Counted from the stretch's first letter, positions 45,061 through 54,539 are shown. The stretch is 64,000 nucleotides of DNA from Actinobacteria bacterium casp-actino5 (GCA_001510385.1 LFFE01000017.1:99134-163133); one strand, 5' to 3'. Translations and numbers: made by a program. The notes: generated from the sequence alone by a model not told the origin.

Positions 45061-46527
45061 TCAGGCGAGTTTCTCAACGAAACCTTCGAGCTGTCGGAGA
45101 TTGCGGCATTCGTAGACGCCATCGGTGAAATTGCCGTATTCACCAACGATCGAGTCGCCAGTATTCCAGTACGACTTCGGTTCAGGGTTCAGCCAGTACA
45201 CGTGCCGAGCTTTCATTCGCATCTCTTTGATGACCCAGGACTGGCTGGCGTGGTAGTTGTTTCGAGCATCACCGAGTAGCAGCACCGTTGTCTTTGGGCT
45301 GATGTCTTTGCCGTAGCGCTCCCAAAACACCTCAAATGCGTGGCCGTAATCGGAGTGGCCATCGACCCACACCACGTCAGCCTCAGTATTCACCCGGTGG
45401 ATTGCTTCGGTGATGTCTTCAGTTGCTTTGAAGTAGTCTGTGACCTCGTCAATTCCATCAATGAAGACAAACGACCGAACCTTCGAGAATTGATTCGAAA
45501 TTGCGTAGACCAGCATCAACGTGAACCTCGCGAAGGCCGCAACCGACCCGGAGATGTCAGCCACCACCATCAGTTCCGGCTTTGCCGGGCGAGGGTATTT
45601 GAACTTTGGTTCAGCTGGAACACCGCCGTAACTCAACGAGTGTCGGACCGTATTCCTGAAGTCAAGAGGCCCTTTGCGTCCATGTCGACGTTTGCGGGCA
45701 AGCCGCGCTGCGAGCTTTCTCGTCAAAGGTTGTAGCGCCTTGCGCAAACTCACCATTTCCTCACGAGAGGCGTGCATGAACTCAACATCTTCGGGCAGAG
45801 GTTTACGAAGTGTTTTTGCCATTGCCTCGGCGCCACGGTCAGCGACAAGTCGCCGACGAATCTCTGCTTCAACCTCGGCTTTGAATTCTGTGATGCGGTG
45901 TTCGAACTCTTCTCGTTCTAGGCGTTGTTCGAGTCTGCCAGCATCACTTTCTTGGCCGTGATTGGCGGCGTCGGCCATTTTGGCCAACATGCCGTCAAGA
46001 TCGAGGTTTCGAAGTGTGCGATACAGGTAATACGTGCCGCCGACGGGACGACCTGGTTCCATGCCGGCAAAGCGTTGGACCGCCTGACGGGCGAGCGCTT
46101 TCATGAGGGCCTGATCGCCTTGCATGAGTGCCTGCATCAGGAGGTGAGCGATCTCCTCTGGAGTGAGCGCATCGAGCGACCCTGCCCCACCTCGGCCATC
46201 GCCTTCTTGAGACGCGTCCTGCATCTCTCGCCACAGATCATCAAGTTCGGAGGACTCGCCATCAGAGTTCGCCAGTTTGTATTCGGGCCCGCGGAGACTG
46301 AAATACACTTCGAACACTGTCTCAAAGGACCGCCAGTGCGCCTGGTTTTTGACGAGCGTGGCACCGAGCGCGTACTTGAACGCCTCACGATCCTCAATAG
46401 GGATGTGCTGAACAGCATCCATTGCGTCGAGGTTCTCTGTGAGACTCACAGGAAGCCCGGCCTCGCGGAGTTGGACGACAAAGCCGTTCAACAGGTCGAG
46501 CATCGACCGTGTTTCGGTGGCGCTCAT
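45061..46527 (-). CDS. VWA-domain protein, CoxE-like
   Basis: 488 aa. An N-terminal helical region is rich in Arg and Glu. The C-terminal von Willebrand A-like domain has the MIDAS-like motif VVADISGSVAAFARFTLML near residue 340 and VLLLGDARNNYHASQSWVIKEM. CoxE-type VWA proteins work with MoxR AAA ATPases in metallo-enzyme maturation or remodelling. ATG at 46527 has AGGA 7 nt upstream; a TTG two codons earlier is less likely. It follows the MoxR gene by 10 nt. No CO-dehydrogenase subunits are nearby, so the client is unknown. Confidence 0.86.
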   Translation of the reverse strand: MSATETRSMLDLLNGFVVQLREAGLPVSLTENLDAMDAVQHIPIEDREAFKYALGATLVKNQAHWRSFETVFEVYFSLRGPEYKLANSDGESSELDDLWREMQDASQEGDGRGGAGSLDALTPEEIAHLLMQALMQGDQALMKALARQAVQRFAGMEPGRPVGGTYYLYRTLRNLDLDGMLAKMADAANHGQESDAGRLEQRLEREEFEHRITEFKAEVEAEIRRRLVADRGAEAMAKTLRKPLPEDVEFMHASREEMVSLRKALQPLTRKLAARLARKRRHGRKGPLDFRNTVRHSLSYGGVPAEPKFKYPRPAKPELMVVADISGSVAAFARFTLMLVYAISNQFSKVRSFVFIDGIDEVTDYFKATEDITEAIHRVNTEADVVWVDGHSDYGHAFEVFWERYGKDISPKTTVLLLGDARNNYHASQSWVIKEMRMKARHVYWLNPEPKSYWNTGDSIVGEYGNFTDGVYECRNLRQLEGFVEKLA

Positions 46528-46537
46528 GAACAATTCC

Positions 46538-47416
46538 TCACTCGTCGACCGAGAGATCCTTCGCGGCCTTTGCGATATCAGTCTGATACTTCAACAGGAT
46601 GTGCAGAGTCTCCTTTGCAACGGTCTCATCGATGGTTTCGATGTTCAGCAGCAACAAGGTTCGAGCCCAGTCAATGGTTTCTGAGACGCTCGGAGCTTTC
46701 TTGAGATCCAACGAACGGATTGACCGAACGACGCGAGCAATTTGTTCCGCCAAACTGTCGGTGACTCCCGGCACTTTCGCGAGCACAATCTCTCGCTCGC
46801 GTTCCATTGAAGGGTAATCGACGTGCAGGAAGAGACAACGGCGCTTCAGAGCCTCTGACAACTCACGAGTGTTGTTTGAAGTAAGGAATACAAGAGGAAT
46901 CTGTTTTGCCTCGATGGTTCCTAATTCAGGAATCGACACCTGGTACTCGGAGAGAATTTCAAGCAACAACGCCTCGGTTTCAACTTCAACGCGGTCAACT
47001 TCGTCAATCAGAAGTACGACTGGATCATCGGCAGTGATTGCCTCAAGCAATGGACGCGTGAGGAGGAACTCATCAGAGAAGATGTCGTCATGGATATCTG
47101 TCCATGACTCTGAGTTCTTGTCAGCCTGAATCCGAAGGAGCTGCTTTTTGTAGTTCCACTCGAACAGTGCTTTCGACTCGTCCATGCCTTCGTAACACTG
47201 CAGACGAATCAACCGTGCACCTGTCATTTCGGCAATCGACTTTGCGAGCTGAGTTTTGCCCGTCCCGGCAGGTCCTTCGACGAGGACCGGCTTTCCTAGC
47301 CGGTCTGCGAGATAGGCAACGCCGGCGATGCCGTCGTCTGCGAGATAGTCGATGTCACGCAGCCCATCTCGGACCTGTTGGACACTCTCGAAGCGATGTA
47401 CGAGTTCTGAAGCCAT
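46538..47416 (-). CDS. MoxR-family AAA+ ATPase
   Basis: 292 aa. Walker A is VEGPAGTGKTQLAKSIAE, Walker B VLLIDEVDRVE, and sensor I FLTSNNTRELSEALKRRCLFLHVDYP. This matches the CoxD/MoxR branch, which forms hexamers and remodels protein complexes with a VWA partner. It is the first gene of the MoxR-VWA pair and is divergent from an MFS gene 85 nt away. Confidence 0.92.
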   Translation of the reverse strand: MASELVHRFESVQQVRDGLRDIDYLADDGIAGVAYLADRLGKPVLVEGPAGTGKTQLAKSIAEMTGARLIRLQCYEGMDESKALFEWNYKKQLLRIQADKNSESWTDIHDDIFSDEFLLTRPLLEAITADDPVVLLIDEVDRVEVETEALLLEILSEYQVSIPELGTIEAKQIPLVFLTSNNTRELSEALKRRCLFLHVDYPSMEREREIVLAKVPGVTDSLAEQIARVVRSIRSLDLKKAPSVSETIDWARTLLLLNIETIDETVAKETLHILLKYQTDIAKAAKDLSVDE

Positions 47417-47501
47417 ATGGCCCGACGCTAGTTCGCGGGGGCTGATTCCACATCATCGGCTTGTTACACCTCTGGAATTTGAGGATTAGCCTTGCCTGCC
47501 A

Positions 47502-48836
47502 GTGAGCATCCCATCTGAGACCCCTTCTGCGCCGGCTGACGGGCCTGCACTCGTGACACCGCTTCCAGGCATCTCTCTGGCTGGAGCGACGTGGGGCCTC
47601 TTTGCCGGGTTGTCGGTTCTCCTCGCTGGGGTCGGCCTCTACGCAACGCTCATTGGTGTTCGCGCCGAACTTGAATCATTCAACACTGCGGCGATCGGCG
47701 TCATCGGAGCAAGTTATTACGCCGGGTTCGTACTTGGCTCGCGAATTGCGCTCGAAATTGTTGGTTCTGTCGGCCACATTCGGGTCTACGGAGCGCTCTG
47801 CGCGTTACTCGGAGCGACGACACTACTCAGTGGTCTCGTCGTTCATCCCGTGGTGTGGATTGTGCTTCGCCTTCTCGCTGGTGCCGCAATCGCTGGAGTC
47901 TTCGTTGTCGCCGAGTCGTGGCTCAACCAACTTGCCAACAATCAGAATCGTGCTCGGGTGCTTGCCACCTATGCAATGGTCACCATCATCACCTACGGCA
48001 TTGGGCAAGTTGTCTTCAGCTTGCTCGACCCGACCACACTGACTGCATTCACCATTGCGGGGATTGCCATCATGCTCGCCGTGCTACCGGTATCTCTATC
48101 AGCAGTTGCGAATCCCCCGGCCATTGCTGAAATCGAACGCCTCCCACTGAAGACACTGTTCGCAAATGCGCCGACTGGAGTTGTCACGGCATTTGCAACG
48201 GGGGCAGTTATGGGAGCGATCACTGCGTTTGCTCCCGTCTTTGCCGCGCGCTCGGGCATCGCTGCAACACGAATCGGTTTGTTCACTGCCATGCCCGCTC
48301 TGGGGTCACTTCTTCTTCAAGTGCCCATTGCCGCCCTGTCGGACCGTCACGACCGCCGACGCGTTGGCGTTGTCACCGCCGCTGCTGCAAGTGGCGCTTC
48401 GGCGCTACTTCTCGTGAGCGATGTTGGTGGCTTAGCGTCTTATCTTGCAATGGTGTTGCTTGGCGGAACGATGTATCCGCTGTATTCAATTGCCGGTGCA
48501 TACACCAACGACCGACTGCGCCCTGAGCTTCTCATGGCCGCAGCCGCTCAACTCGTTGTCTTGTTCGGAGTTGGGGCATTTATTGGCCCTCTTGTGATGG
48601 CTCTCGCAATGGGGCTCGCAGGAACTACGGCATATCCGCTGGGATCCGCGCTCGGCCTCGGTGCGATTTCGCTGTTCCTGGCGGTTCGAATCCTTCAGCA
48701 CCCATCAGCAGAGCGGGCGAATCCTGAGCAAGACATCGCCCTTGATACCCAGTTGCTGCAAATTCCGGCAACAGCAGTGGCGATGGGACGGCGTCTTCGA
48801 TATCGCCGACCGGTTCGAAACTCAGGACAGCGTTAA
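47502..48836 (+). CDS. MFS transporter
   Basis: 444 aa integral membrane protein with about 12 predicted transmembrane helices. The cytoplasmic loop motif between helices 2 and 3 is modified (GSRIALEIVG), and the second-half equivalent reads LSDRHDRRRVGVV. VVAESWLNQLANNQNRARVLATYAMV is characteristic of the YcaD-like branch. Substrate unknown. The start is GTG. The last 15 nt overlap folD on the opposite strand. Confidence 0.88.
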   Translation: MSIPSETPSAPADGPALVTPLPGISLAGATWGLFAGLSVLLAGVGLYATLIGVRAELESFNTAAIGVIGASYYAGFVLGSRIALEIVGSVGHIRVYGALCALLGATTLLSGLVVHPVVWIVLRLLAGAAIAGVFVVAESWLNQLANNQNRARVLATYAMVTIITYGIGQVVFSLLDPTTLTAFTIAGIAIMLAVLPVSLSAVANPPAIAEIERLPLKTLFANAPTGVVTAFATGAVMGAITAFAPVFAARSGIAATRIGLFTAMPALGSLLLQVPIAALSDRHDRRRVGVVTAAAASGASALLLVSDVGGLASYLAMVLLGGTMYPLYSIAGAYTNDRLRPELLMAAAAQLVVLFGVGAFIGPLVMALAMGLAGTTAYPLGSALGLGAISLFLAVRILQHPSAERANPEQDIALDTQLLQIPATAVAMGRRLRYRRPVRNSGQR

Positions 48837-49679
48837 CGCTGAAACCCCAAGCATCCCAGCAGCAGACACAGTGTTCTCCAGCAAGCACGCAATTGTCATT
48901 GGGCCAGTGCCGCCGGGCATCGGAGTGATTGCGCCAGCAACCGACTGCACCTCGTCAAAGCACACATCGCCGACGATCCCAGATTCAGATCGCGAGACAC
49001 CGACATCAATCACGGTCGCGCCTAACTGAACGTGGTCTCGAGTGATCATGCCCGCCTGTCCCGCAGCGGCCACGATGATGTCAGCGTGGCGACACACCTC
49101 AATGAGGTCAGATGTACGCGAGTGCGCCAACGTCACAGTGGCATCACAGCCCTTGCGACCAAGCAACAACATTTGTGGAAGCCCGACCAGGGTTGACCTA
49201 CCGATCACAACGGCTCGTTTCCCAACCGTTTCAATTCCGTACGACTCAATGAGGCGCATAACTCCGAGTGGTGTGCATGGCGCATGTCCGGGAAGGCCGC
49301 GGACAAGGCGCCCCAACGATCGATCTGTAAGTCCGTCCACGTCTTTTTCCGGAGGAAGCAATGCAAGAACTGACTCAGCATCAAGATGATCAGGTAGTGG
49401 AAGTTGCACCAGAATTCCATGCACAGACGGGTCGGCAACGAGTTCGGCAACCGCCTGTTCGACCTCATGCTGGGTTGCTGACGCAGCGAGCTCAACCCCA
49501 CGCGACACCATTCCTGCTTCTGTCGCCTTGCGATGTTTCATCTTGACGTAAATCTGACTTGGGCCGTCATCTCCAACCAGGACAGTGGCCAGACATACCT
49601 CGGGAGAACCGGCTTGATCCAGCTTCGCTCGAAGCCGCTCAACGGTGAGGTCCCGTAACGCATTGCCGTCAAGCAGCAT
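48822..49679 (-). CDS. folD: Methylenetetrahydrofolate dehydrogenase/cyclohydrolase
   Basis: 285 aa bifunctional folate enzyme, cytoplasmic. YVKMKHRKATEAGM carries the catalytic Lys; VHGILVQLPLPDHLDAESVLALLPPEKDVDGLT is the substrate-site signature; CTPLGVMRLIESYGIETVGKRAVVIGRSTLVGLPQMLLL is the NADP-binding region, and PMPGGTGPMTIACLLENTV closes. MLLDGNALRD is taken as the start because FolD proteins begin at this point; a GTG 14 codons upstream remains possible. Confidence 0.94.
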   Translation of the reverse strand: MLLDGNALRDLTVERLRAKLDQAGSPEVCLATVLVGDDGPSQIYVKMKHRKATEAGMVSRGVELAASATQHEVEQAVAELVADPSVHGILVQLPLPDHLDAESVLALLPPEKDVDGLTDRSLGRLVRGLPGHAPCTPLGVMRLIESYGIETVGKRAVVIGRSTLVGLPQMLLLGRKGCDATVTLAHSRTSDLIEVCRHADIIVAAAGQAGMITRDHVQLGATVIDVGVSRSESGIVGDVCFDEVQSVAGAITPMPGGTGPMTIACLLENTVSAAGMLGVSALTLS

Positions 49680-49774
49680 CGCACCACCATCGGTGTAACG
49701 GAATTCTGGAAGGGGGTTCACGTCAACATTCTACGAACCATCTTTTCAAAGCCCTATCGGCATACGATTCGGCC

Positions 49775-50438
49775 ATGGCGCGGCCCACGAATTTCAACAA
49801 ACGACTTGCACTACTCGACACCGTCGTCAGCTATCTCGGTGAGCATGGCGTCCGCGTGACATCGCTTCGCGGCATCGCAAAGGATCTGAACATCAACCCA
49901 AACATCCTCGTTCATCACTTTGGAACAAGGTCAGATCTCATGCGCGCCGCCCTGCATCGAGCATTAGCACTGCAGCTCATCGAGTCAAGACCGGATGTTG
50001 GCCCGCCAACCCAACCTCACCCAGGGCGAACTCGTCAGGAAGTGGTGGAAGTGGGTGACGTCAAGCAACGACCGGATTGCTCTTGTACGTATTGGCATTG
50101 AAGCGATGAGTCTTCCGGCACACGTTCTTGAACTTGTCCCAGGAACGTCCAGATTCTCGTGGGAAATCGGCATGCGAGCACGCCTGATCGATACCGAGTT
50201 AACTCGCTCAGCGGCCACCACTGAAGTTGCACGAATTTCGGCGCTTGTCACGGGACTGATTCTGGAGGTGTCAAACGGCGGGTCAAAGCGCATCGCTCTC
50301 GATGTGCTCGATAACTCGCTGCGCGATCTGGACGGACGTGTCGCAACGGCGACTGGGGCGGTTGCACCTGCATCTGCCCCAGAAACGAGTTCGGCCGACC
50401 CCAAAGGGCCGGCCGAACCGCTCAGTATTGTGAGTTAA
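49775..50438 (+). pseudogene. TetR-family regulator interrupted by a frameshift
   Basis: The 5' part encodes a TetR helix-turn-helix (LLDTVVSYLGEHGVRVTSLRGIAKDLNINPNILVHHFGTRSDLMRAALHRALALQLIE). A typical ligand-binding domain (NLTQGELVRKWWKWVTSSNDRIALVRIGIEAMSLPAHVLE...) continues in the +1 frame. The shift lies around 49982-49995; one extra base or two missing bases would explain it. Joined, the protein would be about 220 aa, normal for TetR. It is convergent with the binding-protein gene (adjacent stops). A sequencing or assembly indel cannot be excluded. Confidence 0.8.
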
Positions 50439-51545
50439 TCAGGCAGCTGCGCGAGCGGCTGCGAGCCACTCGTCAACGAGGTCACGATTGTCCACGATCC
50501 ACTGCTGAGCGAGCTCGAGAACCGCTGTTCCCTCACCCATCTCAACGTTCATCAACGAAACGTCGAGAACGCTCATTTGGAACAGTTCAAGCAACTTGGC
50601 GGCAGCCGGGTTGGCCTCGAGCCAGTCGTTGTTCGCCGACACCTGAATGTCAGCAGCCACCCATCCGAGCTGGCACACGCCACCTTCGGAACCTGGGCAC
50701 TGATCTTCGCCGATTGAAGCGGTACCAGGCCGCTGGTCGTGGCCTTCGCCGCCCTCAACGCCGGTTGGGTTGGAGTCGTCGATGACGTCATTCACTTCGA
50801 GCCAGAGGACGTTGTCGCCAGGACGAAGCTGCGTGATGTAGGCGCTTGGTGTCCAGGTGTAGACGATTGCCGGCTCACCAGCATCGGCCTTGGTCACTGC
50901 CTCAGCAAACATTGCGTCATATCCAGCAATGGTCTGCTTGATGTTCTCCCAACCAGAGAATGCAATCTGGCTCTGGATGATGTCGTCGCAGGTCCAGCTT
51001 TCCGAGCAGCCGTAGATGTCGGCAATGCCATTACCTGGGTCTGGGTCTCCGGCATCGTATGCCGCGATTGCATCAGCATTTGAGTTGAAATCGTCAAGTG
51101 AGGTGATTCCGTACTCCTCAGCGAATGACTTAGTGATGAGGTAACCCTGGAGGCCACCGGCCATCATCATTTCGCCGACCGCACTCACGTGATCTCCCAC
51201 AAGTGAGCCGTCTGGAAGTTCGTTTGCAAGCCACGAGTTGTGACCTGGGTACCACGAGTTGATCCAGAAGTCAGCGTCACCTTGCGCCATTGCAATGTAG
51301 GCGTTAGAAGGTCCGAGTTCGAGATCCTTCGGATCGCTGACGTCGTAGCCGAGTTCTGCCATCAACAGGTGCGCAACATACGCATTCGGGTCTTCTGTTG
51401 ACCAATCCGCTTTCGCCATTGTGACTGAGACTCCCTCACCAGGGGTGAGGTTGACTTCTTCAGCAGCAGTCTCCTCAGCAGCAGGCTCTTCAGCAGCGGG
51501 TTCGGCTTGGGCCACCAAAACGCCGAGCAACTCCCGGGGAACCAA
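50439..51545 (-). CDS. Glycine betaine/proline-type ABC substrate-binding protein, signal peptide missing
   Basis: 368 aa by a TTG start. VSVTMAKADWSTEDPNAYVAHLLMAELGYDVSDP, AYIAMAQGDADFWINSWYPGHN and a late WSPSAY-like segment (YTWTPSAYITQL) match the OpuAC/ProX family that binds quaternary amines. The N-terminus is abnormal: only LLGVLVAQAEP precedes an Ala/Glu-rich linker (PAAEEPAAEETAAEE), with no positively charged start and no lipobox, and an in-frame TAG stands directly before the TTG. The export signal seems lost or shifted. No permease or ATPase gene is adjacent. The mature domain is intact. Confidence 0.8.
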   Translation of the reverse strand: MVPRELLGVLVAQAEPAAEEPAAEETAAEEVNLTPGEGVSVTMAKADWSTEDPNAYVAHLLMAELGYDVSDPKDLELGPSNAYIAMAQGDADFWINSWYPGHNSWLANELPDGSLVGDHVSAVGEMMMAGGLQGYLITKSFAEEYGITSLDDFNSNADAIAAYDAGDPDPGNGIADIYGCSESWTCDDIIQSQIAFSGWENIKQTIAGYDAMFAEAVTKADAGEPAIVYTWTPSAYITQLRPGDNVLWLEVNDVIDDSNPTGVEGGEGHDQRPGTASIGEDQCPGSEGGVCQLGWVAADIQVSANNDWLEANPAAAKLLELFQMSVLDVSLMNVEMGEGTAVLELAQQWIVDNRDLVDEWLAAARAAA

Positions 51546-51642
51546 CTAGCCCAGAAACCCGGACCTGTCACGCTCACCTAGGGCACTCAAAGCGACCTCG
51601 TTGCATACCTTAGCCGATGAGTTCTCTCGGCGCCGTTATTTA

Positions 51643-51658
51643 TTGACCATTTGGTCAA
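51643..51658. promoter_or_regulatory. TetR-like palindromic operator
   Basis: TTGACCATTTGGTCAA has perfect 7-bp arms around a 2-nt centre, the form of many TetR-family operators. It lies 98 nt upstream of the binding-protein gene (minus strand) and also contains a TTGACC -35-like element. The nearest regulator is the frameshifted TetR gene 1.2 kb away, beyond the binding-protein gene. Confidence 0.6.
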
Positions 51659-51694
51659 CAAACCCAGAAACTACCAGCGCTGCCGTGACGATAA

Positions 51695-52450
51695 TTAATG
51701 TTTGGAGCGGCGTCGATCGGCCCGATTTCCAGGTTGGCCCCCACCTGTTCGGCGGCTGGCCGCAACAGGTTTGGCCACTCGATTACCCCCCACGCGATAG
51801 GGCTTCGCACGAAACCAAAGGTTGCACGCCCACTTCTCACCACCGGATACCGGCATTCCTCCATGTAAGGAATGGGGATGCAAATTTGTGTCTTCATCCT
51901 CAATGTTGTGAAAGATCACTAACCGGCCAGGCTTTGCCTCAACCTGCAGATCTAACTTCGGGAAAATTGTTCCGCCCCCATCATCAACCTCGTTGAGGTA
52001 CATGAGAGCGGTCAATACTCGTTGCCCGCCATTCTGTGTGCGTAGGCGACCTTTTTCAGTTCGCAAATCCCAGCCATCAAAATGCGGTCGATATTCCTGT
52101 GTCTCTGCGTAGTGAACGACTTGCATCGACTCTGCATGGTGCGGCGGAATGCCGACGAGGTCGCTGACGCTATGCATGATGTCTTGAATCTTTGCCGAGT
52201 CGGCATATCGGACCCATGCAACAGAACCCGTTCTCGCGGCTGACGTTGTGTTCACCCTGGTTGAGGTCACCTTGGCTTCTTCAAGTCTCGGAGCGGCGAT
52301 CTCAACGATGTGCTGCCTGTCAGTCGGGCTCAGAAAATCATCAATGACCCAAACGATCGGATCGTCAGCAAGTTGCTGACCGATCGGATACGAATTCGCG
52401 AGCTTCACGTCTACAGTTTTGCATGCGCGTTCATCTATCCGGTTACACAC
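51695..52450 (-). CDS. 2-oxoglutarate/Fe(II) dioxygenase, prolyl-4-hydroxylase type
   Basis: 251 aa. The iron-binding facial triad is HFD (YRPHFDGWD) plus a distal His in LHPHSLHGGMPV. The oxoglutarate-anchoring Lys is in GEKWACNLWFR. The core VVHYAETQEYRPHFDGWD ... RVLTALMYLNEVDDGGGTIFPKLDLQVEAKPGRLVIFHN is the prolyl 4-hydroxylase alpha-subunit domain. Bacterial members hydroxylate proline in peptides or free amino acids. The C-terminus is basic (NRADRRRSKH). Confidence 0.9.
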   Translation of the reverse strand: MCNRIDERACKTVDVKLANSYPIGQQLADDPIVWVIDDFLSPTDRQHIVEIAAPRLEEAKVTSTRVNTTSAARTGSVAWVRYADSAKIQDIMHSVSDLVGIPPHHAESMQVVHYAETQEYRPHFDGWDLRTEKGRLRTQNGGQRVLTALMYLNEVDDGGGTIFPKLDLQVEAKPGRLVIFHNIEDEDTNLHPHSLHGGMPVSGGEKWACNLWFRAKPYRVGGNRVAKPVAASRRTGGGQPGNRADRRRSKH

Positions 52451-52477
52451 GGCCGCCGCTGCACCGTATGGATCTTG

Positions 52478-53239
52478 CTACCTGAAGAGGTCACGTGAGA
52501 TATCTCGCAACACAGGGGCCATCGTTGCGTCGTCGTCAAACTTGAAGTCGAGTCCGCTGACGACTGCAACCGGAATCCGAGACGTATTTCCTTTAACTAG
52601 CTCGGCAGCTGCGGTGACCTCGTCAACAACACACAACTCCTGCACTTTGAATTCGTGACCGTGTGGATCAACCTCACCGATATATGACCGCATCGGATGC
52701 ATTCCGGCGAGCCCCACGCAGATATCGGTCTGCCCCTCCCGCCAAGGCCGCCCGAAGGTGTCGCTGACGAGCACGGCCACGTTGAGTCCAAGTTCGTGAA
52801 ACCTCGCTCGGATATTGCGTGCAGAAGCATCCGGATCTTTCGGCAACACAACAAGTCGACCATGTGCTCCACTCGACGACTGGTCAACACCTGAATTCGC
52901 ACACACGAATCCGTGATGAGTTTCTGTGATGAGCACCGGCCCCAGTTGGCGAACGATGCGCCGACTCTCGCGGAGCACGACCTCGACAACGCGTGGATCT
53001 TTTTCCCACGCTTGCGACCACTCCTCGGCAAACAACGACGGTGTCACGTCGCTGAGTTCGATGATTGCACCTTCTGCTTTTGAGACGATCTTTGACGTGA
53101 CTACGACAACATCGCCGTCAACGATCGGCGTCCCTGCGGCCACACATTGTTCATGAATCAGTTGAGCAAGGTCAGAGCCGACCTCAATCTCGGGTAGGCC
53201 TTCAACTGGCCAAATTCGTATCGAACCGTCAGATGACAT
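52478..53239 (-). CDS. cofE: Coenzyme F420-0:L-glutamate ligase
   Basis: 253 aa. It adds gamma-linked glutamates to F420-0 with GTP. VVVVTSKIVSKAEGAIIEL, ESRRIVRQLGPVLITETHHGFVCANSGVDQS and VLVSDTFGRPWREGQTDICVGLAGMHPMRSYIG are the family hallmarks. The protein is the CofE-size form and lacks the nitroreductase domain found in mycobacterial FbiB. It shows the host makes F420, relevant to the LLM-class flavoprotein in this window. Confidence 0.92.
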   Translation of the reverse strand: MSSDGSIRIWPVEGLPEIEVGSDLAQLIHEQCVAAGTPIVDGDVVVVTSKIVSKAEGAIIELSDVTPSLFAEEWSQAWEKDPRVVEVVLRESRRIVRQLGPVLITETHHGFVCANSGVDQSSSGAHGRLVVLPKDPDASARNIRARFHELGLNVAVLVSDTFGRPWREGQTDICVGLAGMHPMRSYIGEVDPHGHEFKVQELCVVDEVTAAAELVKGNTSRIPVAVVSGLDFKFDDDATMAPVLRDISRDLFR

Positions 53240-53351
53240 AGGAGAGACGGTAGCCGGTGTTGAGGCATGTGACGCAGGTGCCAAGGTGGCCTTCAGGCGG
53301 CACACGACACGAGATGATCTCTCGACTGCGCTCGCTGCTAGACAAGTGGTG

Positions 53352-53723
53352 ATGACCGGAGTTCACCGAATCGATGCCATCACGCTCACCACACCAGATA
53401 TGGCTGCTTCAATTGCGTTCTACCGAACGGTCGGTTTCACCATTTCCTTTGGTGGTGACGATTCAGAATTCACGACAATGTCGATTCAACCGAACGGCCC
53501 TCACGTCAATCTCATCTCAGACCATGAAGCCGATCGAACACCGGCCTCCTGGGGTCGGGCGATCTTTCATGTCGACGATGTCGACGATCTCCACCGACGA
53601 CTGGTTGCCACTGGTTACCAACCTGATACCGAGCCAGCGGATGCCTCATGGGGCGAGCGATATTTCGCAATTCATGATCCGGGTGGTCACGACATCAGTT
53701 TCGCGAGACCTCTCGACAAATAG
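53352..53723 (+). CDS. VOC-family (glyoxalase/bleomycin resistance fold) protein
   Basis: 123 aa. RIDAITLTTPDMAASIAFYRTVGFTISFGGDD and GRAIFHVDDVDDLHRRLVATGY...GERYFAIHDPGGHDISFARPL form two beta-alpha-beta-beta-beta units. Metal ligands are plausible but the reaction is unknown. ATG at 53352 is used; an upstream extension would overlap the cofE promoter. It is convergent with nei, 6 nt apart. Confidence 0.82.
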   Translation: MTGVHRIDAITLTTPDMAASIAFYRTVGFTISFGGDDSEFTTMSIQPNGPHVNLISDHEADRTPASWGRAIFHVDDVDDLHRRLVATGYQPDTEPADASWGERYFAIHDPGGHDISFARPLDK

Positions 53724-53729
53724 CGCCGC

Positions 53730-54539
53730 CTACGCAGACTGGCAGGACGGGCACCACCACACTCGACGAGATGCGAGAACCGCAGAGAGAATTGGAGTCT
53801 CACACCGTCGGCACGGCTGACCGGCCCTCTTATAGACGTAAAGGCGATTACCTTTCCGCAGGTCACCAGGTTTACGCGCTCCGACTTCGGCGGGATCAAC
53901 TGTCACAATCCGACCGATGCGCTCACCGATCTTCATCAGTCGCACTGATAACTCCCACAATTCTTCGGCTGAGGTCTCACTCACTTCACGGGCAGGTCGT
54001 CGGGGATCGATTCCAGCCAGGAAACAAAACTCTGCGCGGTAGACGTTGCCGATTCCGGCCACCACGGCTTGATCAAGCAACACTTGGGCGATCGGAGCAC
54101 TCCGACGGGAAAGCGACGACATCACTCGGTCGAGATCTCCCTTACGAACCGCTAGTGGATCAGGCCCGATGCGGTTCCGAAGCTCTTCCTCTTGAACGGT
54201 ACTAACAATCTCGCATGCCGTTGGCCCAGACAAATACATCGCTCCGGTGTTGCCAAGCCATCTCATCCGTGTTCCATCAGAGGGTGTAGGCGCCTTTTCC
54301 ACGTCGGTGAACACTTTGAATTTGCCGAATAAGCCGAGATGGATATGCACGGTGAGGTCACCTTCCCAACGGTGGAAAAGGTGCTTACCGAGCGCGTCAA
54401 CGCCCTCGAGTCGCCGGCCATTCAGTTCAGCGGCACCATCGGAGAATCTGCCCTGCGGCGAATCAACTTCGAGAATCTCACCTGCAAACCGCCGGCGCTG
54501 TAACCGCGCCGCTCGATGAATGGTGTGGCCCTCAGGCAT
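53730..54539 (-). CDS. Endonuclease VIII-type DNA glycosylase (Nei2-like)
   Basis: 269 aa. MPEGHTIHRAARLQRR supplies Pro2 and Glu3. LGKHLFHRW carries the conserved Lys, LLDQAVVAGIGNVYRAEFCFLAGIDPRRPA is the H2TH region, and the zinc finger is complete: CRRCETPILSAVLASRRVWWCPSC. It removes oxidised pyrimidines and nicks the abasic site. Compare the paralogue at 38 kb, which lacks a normal finger. Confidence 0.92.
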   Translation of the reverse strand: MPEGHTIHRAARLQRRRFAGEILEVDSPQGRFSDGAAELNGRRLEGVDALGKHLFHRWEGDLTVHIHLGLFGKFKVFTDVEKAPTPSDGTRMRWLGNTGAMYLSGPTACEIVSTVQEEELRNRIGPDPLAVRKGDLDRVMSSLSRRSAPIAQVLLDQAVVAGIGNVYRAEFCFLAGIDPRRPAREVSETSAEELWELSVRLMKIGERIGRIVTVDPAEVGARKPGDLRKGNRLYVYKRAGQPCRRCETPILSAVLASRRVWWCPSCQSA

